A DNA stretch of 64,000 nucleotides, taken from assembly GCF_005405205.1 (NCBI RefSeq), contig NZ_BJDP01000010.1, positions 38,317-102,316 of the forward strand. The letters are read 5' to 3'. A model generated the notes under the pieces. The model saw only the letters and a list, made by a program, of their open reading frames with translations, searched no databases and had not been told where the DNA came from. Both the position numbers and the translations under genes were made by a program. This stretch comes from Enterococcus pingfangensis. Lineage in GTDB: Bacteria > Bacillota > Bacilli > Lactobacillales > Enterococcaceae. This document shows positions 35,530-45,401 of this stretch, in pieces. Position 1 is the stretch's first letter. Each line of letters starts with the position of its first letter.

Positions 35530-35560
35530 GTGTACCTCGGTAACGAGGTACCTCTTTTCT
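35530..35560 (+). promoter_or_regulatory. Hairpin between the major and minor pilin genes
   Basis: GTACCTCG and CGAGGTAC form a GC-rich stem with loop GTAA, followed by CTCTTTTCTT. It may lower transcription of the distal genes or protect the pilin mRNA 3' end, as expected where the shaft subunit must be in excess. Confidence 0.5.
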
Positions 35561-35578
35561 TAGGAAGGAGGATTTTGC

Positions 35579-36274
35579 ATGAAGAACATACGATTGTTTA
35601 GTGTGCTGATTATCAGCCTTGCTGGACTTGCACTAGGTCAAACGGTCTACGCTTCTGATGTAATGAATAGTCCTTCGGTTACCGTCGTGAAGCGCGAGAC
35701 TGCAAGTTCTTCCACAGTGACGCAAACAACAACACCTTTAGCAGGTACTCGTTATCGTTTGACGCGCGTTTTGCCGATCAATGGTGAAAAAATTGTGCCG
35801 ACTGATTCGGCTACTTACGTGCTGCCTTCTAATGATTTAGCTCTTTCTGTTGAACTGATCACCGATACGGATGGTCGTGCAATCTATGGAGACACAGAAG
35901 CATTAGCAGAAGGCTATTATCTATTGGCAGAACAAAGCGGTGACGGGGTCGAAAAACCTGCCGATCCGATCGTTTTTAAATTGCCGTATACTGACGCAAC
36001 AGGAAAAGTGACCGATGATTTTACTTATGAACCAAAATCGGGACTAGTAGAAACGGACACAGATGATCCTGTCAAAATCACATCCGGTAATGCAACAAAT
36101 GCAGCGAATGCAACACCTAGTCAAAGCGGCTCTTCCACGATCATGCAAACAAGCGGTGAAGTGTGGCAGGTTTCTTTGACGAAAACATTGTTCGGCACCA
36201 CTATTTTATTGAGCAGCATCATTGGAGGGACCGTTTTGGTGCGTAAACGTTGGGAGGAGAAGAAATATGAATAA
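35579..36274 (+). CDS. Minor pilin-like surface protein with atypical sorting signal
   Basis: 231 residues. After the signal peptide (ending QTVYAS) there is one domain resembling the N-domain of the major pilin: PLAGTRYRLTRVLPINGEK, then YYLLAEQSGDG, then FKLPYTDATGK. YEPKSG sits where the pilin has VYPKN, so its lysine could accept a sortase link. The C-terminus has a membrane segment and RKRWEEKK tail, but the sorting pentapeptide seems to be MQTSG instead of LPxTG. It may be a basal or linker subunit. GGAAGGAGG precedes the start; the end overlaps the next gene by eight bases. Confidence 0.75.
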   Translation: MKNIRLFSVLIISLAGLALGQTVYASDVMNSPSVTVVKRETASSSTVTQTTTPLAGTRYRLTRVLPINGEKIVPTDSATYVLPSNDLALSVELITDTDGRAIYGDTEALAEGYYLLAEQSGDGVEKPADPIVFKLPYTDATGKVTDDFTYEPKSGLVETDTDDPVKITSGNATNAANATPSQSGSSTIMQTSGEVWQVSLTKTLFGTTILLSSIIGGTVLVRKRWEEKKYE

Positions 36275-39200
36275 ACGAGCTTTAAACCATTTTTTCTCCA
36301 AGCATGCACCGCAGTCGGAGGGTTCCACGAAAAAAACGAAATACCGTTTGATGCACTTGTTTGCGGTCGGTATCTTAAGCGTTCAAATGATTACATCAGC
36401 AGTTGCGCCGGTGTATCAAGTTGCCGCTGAAACAACGACACAAACAAGTCAAACAACGGAGAAAACATCTACCGAACAAACCAAACCGACGACGGCAAGT
36501 GAACCGGCAGCAAGTTCTGCTCCAGCTGAAGCTAAAACGACGAGTGAATCGTCAACTGAACCTGCTGAAGAAACGGATCCAGCCAAAGTCCGCTCTGATT
36601 TGCTCAAAGCGATCGCGCAATTCGGCGATACCGCCGGGACGACCGTGACCGTTGCTGACAATGCAATTAAGATCGATTTGTCTGCGCAACTAAGCAAGCA
36701 AGTCGAAGCAATCAAAACCGCGATTACTCCGCTCGTGCCTGACGGGTACAAAGCAGAAATCACGGCGAAACAAGCGGAACTTCATTCAATTAAAAGTTTG
36801 AGTGAATTTACAGAGCCTGATTTAGCTTCGCCGATTGTGGTTACCTGGTCTCAAGAATCAGGTGCAGCGACAACTACCGGGACAAAAGTTTTTCCGACAA
36901 GTTTTACCATTTCATTAAAAAGTACCACTGCAGGTCGAACTGCTACATGGGCAGTTGGAGACGTAATAACGATTCCTGATTTAACTTATACAGGTGCTTA
37001 TGGGACTATTGCGCTACAACCAAGTTTTGTAAAAACAGTCATTCCTGGTATTGGAACACTTGAAGGAAACAAAATTACAGTTACACAAGCTGACAATGGT
37101 TCCGAAAAAACAATCGAGTTGAAAAATATTTTTGCATCCAACTTTACCGGATCACTACCAACTGTCGAATTAACTGAAAGCACGTCGGTCTCGACATCCT
37201 TTCTAGGCTCATCTTTGGATTTTACAGCCATTGATGCTAGTGCCAGTTGGGGAGATGGGAAGGGTGAAATCCTGACGATACAAAAAGGTGAGGATGGTGG
37301 CGATGCGCTTGATCTAAGTTTTAAGCTTTTCCCCGTTAATTATGGGGAACGTCGAAATGACTTATTCTTTGGTGGAGGATATACCGATGCTGCCGACTTT
37401 TTGAACTACGTCGAGCTGGTAAATGATGATACTCCAGGTAATTATGAGGATTCGACAAAGGAAACCACTATGAGCAAGTTGGCGGATATGAAACAAAATA
37501 TCTTCATGGTCAACACCTATCCTGCCGGTCAGGAGATTCTGACTATTGCGGGAAGTAGTCTCTATGCTAGAACAAATGTAGGAACTATTACTGGGATCAC
37601 GAATGACGGAAAGAATGCGATGATAAAAGGGTCTGGTAATTCAATCGTTCTGGTAACGATTACGCCTAAGGTTTTTGCTCCTGGGACATCTTTGAAAGAT
37701 ATGAAGGCAGCTCTCAAAGTTGGTGAGACGGGGTATTCGAAACAAACGGATGGTTCCTTTATTTCCCTAGTTAATATGGGTAATTATAGCGAAGAAGGAG
37801 ACCACATAAGCTATGATGATTTGACCTATCCTGATTATTTGTGGCGAGGAATGATGAGTAATCAAGAATTGAAAGCCGCTGACGGTTTTAATTTAACTAC
37901 TTACCAAGAAACTATGGTTGCAGCGGATAATCTAAATACTCCACCTTTATTTTCTGCCCAATTTATGTCTACGGTAAAGGTTGTAGACCCATCAAATGCA
38001 AAAAATATTTATAAAGTAATTTCAACAATTGAAGGACCGGATGGGGTTGTATCAGGTATTGATCCAAAACCATCAGAATTGCAAATGGATCCGATTGGAG
38101 TAAATACAGAGGCATCAGCAGCAATACAGATTAATTATAAATCGGGTGATACAACAGTTGGCGCTGTCAAAAAAATCTATGCCGACCCTGGTACCTCTTG
38201 GTCAGATTATGTTACGAATAATCCAAATGAGGAACTTTTTCCAAAACAATTTACAGTAGAACCAATTACCTATAAATTGAAGAGTACCCCAGATGGAGTC
38301 GATTTTGGAGAGAAAGGATCTACGACTGAAATCACTGTCGAATATGAAGCACAAGCAACCATCAAATTCAATTACGTATCAAACGGTACAGAAATTGCTA
38401 CTTCTAAGCTGATTTATGCAGGTGAGAATACGTTGTTAACCGACTATCTTACTGCTAATGCTACTTCAGAAACCAATTCAGAAGCCAAACTATTTCCTGA
38501 AGAAATAAAAGTTGGCACAACGCCTTATCGATTGAGTGAAACTTTTAAACCTGCCGATTACAATTTTGGTGTAGGCGGAAGTCTGACATCAGTTGATGTG
38601 GAGTATGAAAAAACAACGGATATTGGTTTTTGGACAGCTCAAGCAGATTCTAATCTCACGAACAATACAGGAACTTATGGGGATGCCGGGTTAGACTTAT
38701 ATGTTTATAGGAAAAATCCATGGGTGGATCGGATTGTTGGTGACCCAACAGCCGATGAAAATAAGACCGAGGTTTTAGCAAAAGGGATTTTTGGTAATGA
38801 CGTTAATGTTGGTGTGAAATGGTATATTGATACGGAAAGCGTGTTGCATCTTGGTTCAGGAACGACAAACTGGGTGCACACAGAAACTGGTTATTTCAAT
38901 AATCCAGATTCGGTGCTGCCGCCAGACTATCCTGATGATTATCGCGCAGGAAGTGTCTCTCCCTGGTATCAATATAAAGATTTATTCACCAAAATCAGCG
39001 TTGATGGGAACGTAGTACTAAATAAAGGGTCACAATACTTATTTAGCACACTAGACCAAGTGGACAGTTTCACTGGGTTAGAGAAATTTGATTTTTCAAA
39101 TGTGGAAAATACAAACGGAATGTTTCAAAGTACTTATGCATTGAAGGAGATGACAGGGACAGCTGATTGGAATCTCTCAAAGGTAATATACGCACGAACC

Positions 39201-40241
39201 ATGTTTTCCAATACGTCTGTTGCGTCCTTAGATGCAACAAATTGGGGAATGAATAGTGTGGTAGATCCTTATGCCATGTTTTACCGTGCGCGGGGATTGA
39301 CTGAAATTAAGGGAACTGAAACATGGAGTATGGAAAAAGCAACAACGTTACAAGAAATGTTTTTCAGTGCAATAAAATTGCAGACATTAGACTTATCTGG
39401 TTGGGATACAATTAATGTTAAAAATATGAGCAACATGTTTAGAGGTGCTGCGGCACTCACCAGTATAGATACAACTGGTCTTACTAGTGCAGGTAAAACT
39501 AGCTGGGACACTAGTAATGTAACCACAATGAGAAGTATGTTCAATGGAGCTGCAGCTTTAGAAACTATTGATACGTCAGAGTCAGGGTGGAACACAAGTA
39601 GTGTTACTGATATGGGGTATATGTTTAGTGATGCTGGGGCACTGAAGAGTCTTAATACTTCCAATTGGACCACTAGTAATGTGACGAACATAAGCACAAT
39701 GTTTCAAAATGCTGGTTCATTAACTGAGCTTGATACAAGTAAATGGAACACAAGCAATGTTACTAATATGGAGTGGATGTTTAAAGGGGCTAAATCCTTG
39801 GAAAAACTTGACTTTAGCGCAGCAGATACAAGCAAAGTAACAACTATGCAGAATATGTTAAGTGGTACCACTGCCTTACGTGAAATCACATTTAGTAAGG
39901 ACTTTGCAACAGCACAATTAACCGAGAAAACTAATATAGGTACAGTTAATGAAGTAACAACTACAACCAGTAAACTAAATTTACCTAATACTACAACAAC
40001 TCTCAAATGGCGCAATGTAGCAGATGGAACAACAACTGCACCTATGGGAACAGAATTTCTTTCAGCTTACAAAAGTGCTGTCCCTGACACCTACGTCTTA
40101 ATCGACACGACACAAATCAATCCGGATTTTCCTGATACGGGTAGTGACCAGCGTTTGACCACATTAATCAGTGCTAGTTTGATGATTCTACTTGGTGTGC
40201 TGGGTGTTGCATGGTTTCAAAGAAAAGAAAGAGTTCGTTGA
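36267..40241 (+). CDS. Large BspA-like LRR (DUF285) surface adhesin, possible pilus tip
   Basis: 1324 residues. Signal region near MHLFAVGILSVQMITSAVAP, then a Thr/Ser/Glu-rich spacer and a beta-rich domain (TFTISLKST.., TYTGAYGT). Two MucBP-like modules follow (INYKSGDTTVGAVKKIYAD and IKFNYVSNGTEIATSKLIYA), then about ten BspA-type repeats such as WDTSNVTTMRSMFNGAAAL and WNTSSVTDMGYMFSDAGALK. It ends with an FPDTG sorting signal, membrane segment and RKERVR tail. Bacterial DUF285 repeats bind host or microbial partners. Position after the pilins suggests a tip or co-displayed adhesin. The start at 36267 has GGGAGGAG upstream. Confidence 0.85.
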   Translation: MNKRALNHFFSKHAPQSEGSTKKTKYRLMHLFAVGILSVQMITSAVAPVYQVAAETTTQTSQTTEKTSTEQTKPTTASEPAASSAPAEAKTTSESSTEPAEETDPAKVRSDLLKAIAQFGDTAGTTVTVADNAIKIDLSAQLSKQVEAIKTAITPLVPDGYKAEITAKQAELHSIKSLSEFTEPDLASPIVVTWSQESGAATTTGTKVFPTSFTISLKSTTAGRTATWAVGDVITIPDLTYTGAYGTIALQPSFVKTVIPGIGTLEGNKITVTQADNGSEKTIELKNIFASNFTGSLPTVELTESTSVSTSFLGSSLDFTAIDASASWGDGKGEILTIQKGEDGGDALDLSFKLFPVNYGERRNDLFFGGGYTDAADFLNYVELVNDDTPGNYEDSTKETTMSKLADMKQNIFMVNTYPAGQEILTIAGSSLYARTNVGTITGITNDGKNAMIKGSGNSIVLVTITPKVFAPGTSLKDMKAALKVGETGYSKQTDGSFISLVNMGNYSEEGDHISYDDLTYPDYLWRGMMSNQELKAADGFNLTTYQETMVAADNLNTPPLFSAQFMSTVKVVDPSNAKNIYKVISTIEGPDGVVSGIDPKPSELQMDPIGVNTEASAAIQINYKSGDTTVGAVKKIYADPGTSWSDYVTNNPNEELFPKQFTVEPITYKLKSTPDGVDFGEKGSTTEITVEYEAQATIKFNYVSNGTEIATSKLIYAGENTLLTDYLTANATSETNSEAKLFPEEIKVGTTPYRLSETFKPADYNFGVGGSLTSVDVEYEKTTDIGFWTAQADSNLTNNTGTYGDAGLDLYVYRKNPWVDRIVGDPTADENKTEVLAKGIFGNDVNVGVKWYIDTESVLHLGSGTTNWVHTETGYFNNPDSVLPPDYPDDYRAGSVSPWYQYKDLFTKISVDGNVVLNKGSQYLFSTLDQVDSFTGLEKFDFSNVENTNGMFQSTYALKEMTGTADWNLSKVIYARTMFSNTSVASLDATNWGMNSVVDPYAMFYRARGLTEIKGTETWSMEKATTLQEMFFSAIKLQTLDLSGWDTINVKNMSNMFRGAAALTSIDTTGLTSAGKTSWDTSNVTTMRSMFNGAAALETIDTSESGWNTSSVTDMGYMFSDAGALKSLNTSNWTTSNVTNISTMFQNAGSLTELDTSKWNTSNVTNMEWMFKGAKSLEKLDFSAADTSKVTTMQNMLSGTTALREITFSKDFATAQLTEKTNIGTVNEVTTTTSKLNLPNTTTTLKWRNVADGTTTAPMGTEFLSAYKSAVPDTYVLIDTTQINPDFPDTGSDQRLTTLISASLMILLGVLGVAWFQRKERVR
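39110..39860 (+). repeat. BspA/DUF285 leucine-rich repeat array
   Basis: Repeating units of about 23-25 residues with the pattern W(D/N)TS(N/S)VTxMxxMFxxAxxLxxLD. The DNA repeats are diverged, so this is an old array. Confidence 0.75.
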
Positions 40242-40598
40242 CTAAATGAATTTCAAAGATATTGACCTTGATGCACTAAACTAATTTTGATATAGGAATA
40301 GGGAACCTCTCCGATTCTGCTGTAGTGATTGTCAACCAAGGCAAGAACGGCGGGAAGGAAGATTCCCTATATCTGTTGGGATACAGGAAAAGAGATAGTC
40401 GCTTAATATTAATCAAGCAAGCTTAATATTATTCGAGTGTTTAGCTTTTCAAAATACTGAATTATAAAATAAGAAAAATAAAATTGATTTTTTAAGGAGC
40501 GATAATAAAATAGCGCTTACTAAGTGTTATAGTTAACTTATTAAAAACGTACATTATTTTATTTAGCTCGAAATAATCAAGTATGGGGGGACGTATTC
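40242..40598. other. Gap between the two LRR adhesin genes
   Basis: No gene seen. It has a short inverted repeat (ATAGGGAA near 40307 and TTCCCTAT near 40364) without a T tract. A direct repeat GCTTAATATTA occurs at about 40403 and 40420. An AT-rich stretch ahead of the next gene may hold its promoter. The gap means the second adhesin may be transcribed separately from the pilus operon. Confidence 0.45.
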
Positions 40599-43201
40599 AT
40601 GAAAAATAATAGAAAGCATGAGTATCTCATTCGTGTTGACAAGACAAAGCCCCGTGAACGTAAGCAAAGTGGTCGGCTACAAATATTTGTAATCGGTTTC
40701 GTACTTTTTAGCTTATTCAGTGGTTTTCTGAGCCCGTTAGTTTCAGTCTATGCAACAGGTGAATCAACAAGTTCTGATGCAGTGACGACCAGCACATCTT
40801 CTACGACAAGTAGCAGTTCCGAAGCTACTACAGATACGACAGTAACAACGGATGAATCATCAGACACAACTGACTCATCAGAAGCCATTGTGTTTCACCG
40901 TTAAGTTTTGATGATCTGACTGCGACAGATTTAGCGGATAAGCCAAGTGTCAGCTGGTCACCAGAGACTACCGATGTTACCGAAAAAATCAAAGTCTATC
41001 CTTCAAAATTTACGATTAAATTGAAATCAATCAAAGACGGTCGGACATTCACTTGGAAAGCTGGAGATGTCATCACACTGCCAGCATTGACTTATACTGG
41101 CGCTTATGGCAATCTTACTCCGAAATTTTCTTTCACAGATAAAAAAATTAGCGATCTTGGAACACTCAATGGCAATGAATTGACGATGGATAAAGAGGAT
41201 ACAGGAGAGGCATTGACTATTGAAGTAACGGATGTGGCCGCAGAAAATATTGACGTGAAACTGCCCACGCCTAATTTAGCTAATCCAGCTTCGACTGCTA
41301 AGTTTTTAGATTCAGAGTTTGCGTTTAATGTCATCGCAAGTCCAGCACCTAAGTTGGCCGCAGCACCTGCTATGGCGTCTGCCGCACCCGAAGCTACGAC
41401 AACGCTGAGTCCTTGGAAGGCCGGAGCGGATGTTAACGCGGTACAAAATACCGGAACTTATGGAGCAACTTATACGTTGACGGATGGGGCAATTTTGGAC
41501 TTCTCAAAATATGTGGTGACAGGAAAAGAATTTCTTGATTCTGTCGAGGGTGATCCGAATACAATCGCAAAAACACCCGTACTTAAAAAAGGAATTTTTG
41601 GGACAGTGAAATGGTATATCAGCACGGATGGCGTTTTGCATCTAGGACCAGGGATTATGGGAACGACAAGTAAGGCCCTTTTTCCAAACATTGAGTCACC
41701 ATGGAATCAGTATTATACTCAATTTCAATTTGCGAAAATCAAAATTGAGGGAGAAATTTTTTTGAGATCTGGCTATTATCTTTTTGGGAAATTAAGCGAA
41801 CTGACGCAAATTGATGGGTTATCAAATTTGAATTTTACTGGAGTAAAAGATTCGACTCCAGTAATAGATCCGATTACAGGAAAAAACTTGGAACCAGTAA
41901 GAGATTTGACCGGCATGTTTCAAGGTACATCAAAGTTAACGAAGATAGAAGGTACCAGTGCATGGGATTTATCTTCAGTAGTGAGTACCTCAACAATGTT
42001 TTCAGGTTCTGCTGTTGAGTCTTTAGATACAAGTGGTTGGGGTTTAGGTGCAGTGACATCATTTGCTTCCATGTTCAATAGTGCCAGTAGCTTAACTACA
42101 ATCATTGGAACTAAGTATTGGGATACAAAAAGTGTGGATAATATGGTTTATATGTTTAGTGGTGCGACGAGCTTAAAGACACTGGATGTTTCAACATGGA
42201 ACACGGGAAAGGTTAAAAATTTACAAGAAACGTTTAGGAATACGTCAAATCTTGAGACATTGGATGTTTCAACATGGAACACGAGTGCTGTTACTACAAT
42301 GCAGAGTACATTTAGTGGTGCGGCGAAGTTAAAAACACTTGACGTTTCAAATTGGTCAACTGGTAATGTTCAAGATATGGCGAATATGTTTGCAGGTATG
42401 TCGGCTTTAACAAGCTTAGATGTCAGTAGATGGGACACCACTAATGTAGGAGTAAAAAACTTAGAGACTGATGCAACAAAACCGGCACGTTATGGATCAA
42501 TGTCAATAATGTTTAAAAATGCTTCTAATTTGGAAAGTCTTACGCTTGGCAACGCTAAAGATGGAACTGTAACAAGTTGGAACACCGCCAATGTTGCGAA
42601 CATGACGGATATGTTTTTAGGAACGAGTAAATTAAGTGTAATTACTTTTGGCAAAAATTTTAACACTGCAAAACTTACCAATGGCTCCGTTGCTTTACCT
42701 AATACAACTAGCACGGTTAAATGGAAAAATGTTGGCGAGGGTACACTATCGATACCAAGAGGAACAGAATCTTTAACGGCCTATGCTGGCAAAGTGTCAG
42801 ATACGTATGTTTTAGCAGCTACTGACCGTGTTGGAATTGATGTAACAGTACAAGATAGTTTAGGAAACCCACTAGCAAATGTTGAAGTCACACTATATAA
42901 AGAAGATGGTAGCGCAGTAGCTACTATCAAAACAAATTCAGAGGGCAAAGCTTCGTTTTCTCCACAACCATACGGGAAATATAGCGTCAAACAGATAACA
43001 GACTTAACTAATTTTAGTAAGCCGGCTGCTGAACAAATCGAGTTATCAAGTACAACTACTGGGTTTAAAAAAGTCACCTTGATCAATAATTTTAAACAGA
43101 TGTTGCCTCCAACTGGTTCTGCAACTCGCCTATGGGTAGTCATTATCGCCAGTTTGATGATAATTAGCAGCGCTGCGATTCTAATCATCCGAGTTAAATA
43201 A
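40599..43201 (+). pseudogene. Second BspA-like LRR surface protein, frame-disrupted near 40890
   Basis: The first frame (40599-40904) encodes a basic N-terminus, signal segment (IFVIGFVLFSLFSGFLSPLV) and Ser/Thr spacer, then stops after EAIVFHR. The next frame, open from 40874 to 43201, continues as PLSFDDLTATDLADKPSVSW and aligns with the beta domain of the first adhesin (FTIKLKSIKDGRTFTWKAGD against FTISLKSTTAGRTATWAVGD). It then carries about ten DUF285 repeats, a Cna_B-like domain (DSLGNPLANVEVTLYKEDGS) and an LPPTG anchor. Compared with the first adhesin about 65 residues between spacer and beta domain are absent, so a deletion with frame loss is likely. Confidence 0.78.
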
Positions 43202-43240
43202 CAATTGTATTTTAAGAGGTGAAAAAAAGAAATCATGCCA

Positions 43241-43274
43241 AACAGCCCAAATTTAGAATAATTTGGGCTGTTTG
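43241..43274 (+). terminator. Terminator of the second adhesin gene
   Basis: AACAGCCCAAAT pairs with ATTTGGGCTGTT, 40 bases after the stop codon. Confidence 0.8.
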
Positions 43275-43352
43275 TCGTGTAAGTATAATCTTATTGAATA
43301 AGGAACTAAGAGTTGAAATAAAAAAATTTGATTATTTGTATAAATAGGTAAA

Positions 43353-43398
43353 AAAGAATCCAAAACGACTCGTGTTATTGAGTAAGTTTGGATTCTTT
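43353..43398. terminator. Second stem-loop, possible terminator
   Basis: AAAGAATCCAAA pairs with TTTGGATTCTTT around a 20-base loop. Confidence 0.6.
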
Positions 43399-43547
43399 AT
43401 AGTAGGAAGCTAGAAGATAGTTAAATAATTTCAGCCTTTGTGACGAACAGGAAACTATCTAATCAAATTGTAGGCTATTCCTACTCTGGCAATGATAGAT
43501 ATTGATTAAGCTAACTGATACGAAAGGGTTAACTCCCTTGCGATTTT

Positions 43548-43882
43548 TTGAGTTGGCTCGTTATTGTCGGGGTGGTTGTGAAAAGGTTGTATCATATAGT
43601 CAAAGAAGCGATAAAGAATTTTGATGTAAAATACAATCTGAAATTTCAAGATCAGTATTTACTAAGGAAACTAATTAATTTCCTTAATACAGATGGAGAT
43701 ACAGAAATATTTATTTCTTCATTATCTTTATTATTTACAGATAAAACTTTTCTACTCGATAGGGTGGTGGAAATATTCCAATCGATACGCCCAATGCAGT
43801 ATTGATTAAACTTTATCATGATAAGACGCTGGATGAGTTGGATAGTTGGTTTGAAAAAATAGCTGGCCTAACCATGTCTTGA
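43548..43882 (+). pseudogene. Decayed gene of unknown family, frame broken near 43780
   Basis: The first frame from a TTG at 43548 reads KRLYHIVKEAIKNFDVKYN and on to FLLDRVVEIF before drifting to a stop at 43805. A second frame then gives NIPIDTPNAVLIKLYHDKTL and DELDSWFEKIAGLTMS, ending at 43882. Both halves have protein-like composition and fit end to end, so one base has been lost or gained near 43780. No family recognised; no clear ribosome binding site, so the 5' end may be missing too. Confidence 0.5.
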
Positions 43883-43898
43883 AAAGTAGTGAATAACA

Positions 43899-43936
43899 AA
43901 AAACCTTGTCAGCCGTTAATCTGACAAGGTTTTTTG
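43899..43936. terminator. Bidirectional terminator beside the attachment site
   Basis: AAAACCTTGTCAG pairs with CTGACAAGGTTTT with flanking A and T tracts. If guaA once ended at 44044 on the minus strand before the insertions, this would have been its natural terminator, about 110 bases downstream. Confidence 0.8.
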
Positions 43937-44043
43937 ATAGGAAAAATGGTAGGGAACCATATCATTTTTAATGAAAATCAAGCAATTCATAAGTTGAAAA
44001 ACGTTGATTTATCGGTATTCCCCATTCATATTATGTTGGCTCT

Positions 44044-44057
44044 TTATTCCCACTCAA
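44044..44057. other. Outer left attachment site (guaA 3'-end core)
   Basis: TTATTCCCACTCAA, the reverse complement of TTGAGTGGGAATAA, which encodes the (I/V)EWE-stop end typical of GMP synthase (GuaA), a well-known integration target in Firmicutes. The same 14 bases recur at 56735-56748. It lies 25 bases from the end of the first integrase gene. Confidence 0.8.
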
Positions 44058-44081
44058 GAGAAAGCACACTCATAGGAATAC

Positions 44082-45398
44082 CTACATATCAACGTTTAAA
44101 TCACCTTTCCGACTTTTTGGTGGTGTGCTTGGTGGGGCACCAAGTTCACTCAAATTTTTGATTGCTTGGTTGCCGTTAAACTTAACCGAACTCTGGTCAG
44201 CTGTATCTACTTTGATATGACCCTCCATCTGTTCCACGATGGCAGTATCTGCACCTACCCACATATGTGAATAGTTCTTCAAGGTAACATCAGGGCCACT
44301 GTGACCAAGACGCTTAGACAAGACCAAGACGGACACGTTAAACTCATTAATCAGATATGAAGCGTGGCTATGGCGGAGTCCCTTCCCTTGGATAGGTTTC
44401 ACCCCAGCCGCTGTCGCATAGCGCTGAATAACACGTGCTAGCGTGGATTTAATCATTGGCAAGCCATCATAGGTAAACACGAAGTCATCATCATGCCCTA
44501 ACCCTGCTTGTTTCTGCCGTTCCCGCCACTTACGCAATACATCAACCGTTGTATCATCTAGTGCAATCGTCCGCTTACCATCGGCAGTCTTCGTATAGTC
44601 TTTTCGTGTCCAATCAGTCCGCGATTTCAGATACAACATGTGGTGAACTCGTAAATGCTTGTTATCCAAGTCTATATCACTCCACCAGAGCGCCATACCT
44701 TCATTAACCCGAACCCCGGTCATGAAATAGACCCATAACATCACAAAGTACAGATTCTCAAGAAAATCACCGGTGTAGATTTGTTTGATAACCGCTTTGA
44801 ACTCATTCGCTGTCCAATATGGGACAATGGCTTTCGATTTAGGAATTGCTTTGATGCTTTTTGACACATTGAAGTCAAGGTATTGTAAGGAAACAGCCTT
44901 ATCTAATGTCTTGCGAAACATTCCGAACACCAAACTGGCATACGATTGAGAGTAACCAGCACCACCTTCATCAGTATCAGTCAGCAAAAAGGTTCGAAAA
45001 TTCTGAACATCTTCAATATTAATGTCGCGCAGTTGCTTTGACCCAAAGCGGTCACAGAACTGCACAAACGCACCTTGACGGACGGCAAACGTACTTTCTT
45101 CAACTTCAGTCTTGTACGCAGGAATATAGACTTGCTCCATATACTCACGATACGTCATCTGATAATTGGCGTAACTGTTCACCTGATAATAGTCCCGTTT
45201 CACGCGGGTCAATTCCCGATTTGCCGCCATGGCCGTCTTAAACGGGCGTCCAGTTAGATCTTTGCGCGCCTTCTTTCTAACCCTTCGACCCGTGATGCGG
45301 TCAATACCCAACTCGGTCTGGTAAAAGTACATACCGCTTTTCAGGTCTTTGAAAACACCTGCATATTTTGTTGTTTCTTGTAACTTACTTGTCATCAC
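44082..45398 (-). CDS. int: Tyrosine site-specific integrase of element 1
   Basis: 438 residues. An AP2-like arm-binding region (GMYFYQTELGIDRITGRRVR) and a SAM-like core-binding domain precede the catalytic domain. Catalytic residues: Arg in MTGVRVNEGMALWW, His-x-x-Arg in GLRHSHASYL, His in LGHSGPDVT and the nucleophile Tyr in LKNYSHMW. It should integrate the element into and excise it from the guaA 3' end. The gene lies at the left edge, pointing toward the attachment site, which is the usual place. Confidence 0.92.
   Translation of the reverse strand: MMTSKLQETTKYAGVFKDLKSGMYFYQTELGIDRITGRRVRKKARKDLTGRPFKTAMAANRELTRVKRDYYQVNSYANYQMTYREYMEQVYIPAYKTEVEESTFAVRQGAFVQFCDRFGSKQLRDINIEDVQNFRTFLLTDTDEGGAGYSQSYASLVFGMFRKTLDKAVSLQYLDFNVSKSIKAIPKSKAIVPYWTANEFKAVIKQIYTGDFLENLYFVMLWVYFMTGVRVNEGMALWWSDIDLDNKHLRVHHMLYLKSRTDWTRKDYTKTADGKRTIALDDTTVDVLRKWRERQKQAGLGHDDDFVFTYDGLPMIKSTLARVIQRYATAAGVKPIQGKGLRHSHASYLINEFNVSVLVLSKRLGHSGPDVTLKNYSHMWVGADTAIVEQMEGHIKVDTADQSSVKFNGNQAIKNLSELGAPPSTPPKSRKGDLNVDM
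44118..44137. repeat. Left copy of a 20-bp terminal repeat of element 1
   Basis: TGGTGGTGTGCTTGGTGGGG, inside the integrase 3' coding end. A copy agreeing at 17 of 20 bases (TGGTGGTGATTTTGGTGGGG) lies at 56626-56645 near the right end. The pair could be integrase arm sites. Confidence 0.45.
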
Positions 45399-45401
45399 TA
45401 A

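Larger units (their letters stand above)
43202..43547. other. Intergenic region with two terminators downstream of the adhesin locus
   Basis: No gene seen. Two terminator-like stems (43241-43274 and 43353-43398) close the adhesin locus. Beyond them the sequence is AT-rich without recognisable sites. Confidence 0.6.

Noticed and set aside
43934..44161. 75-codon plus-strand frame across the left attachment site
   Set aside because: Runs through the att core and into the antisense of the integrase gene; no start signal.
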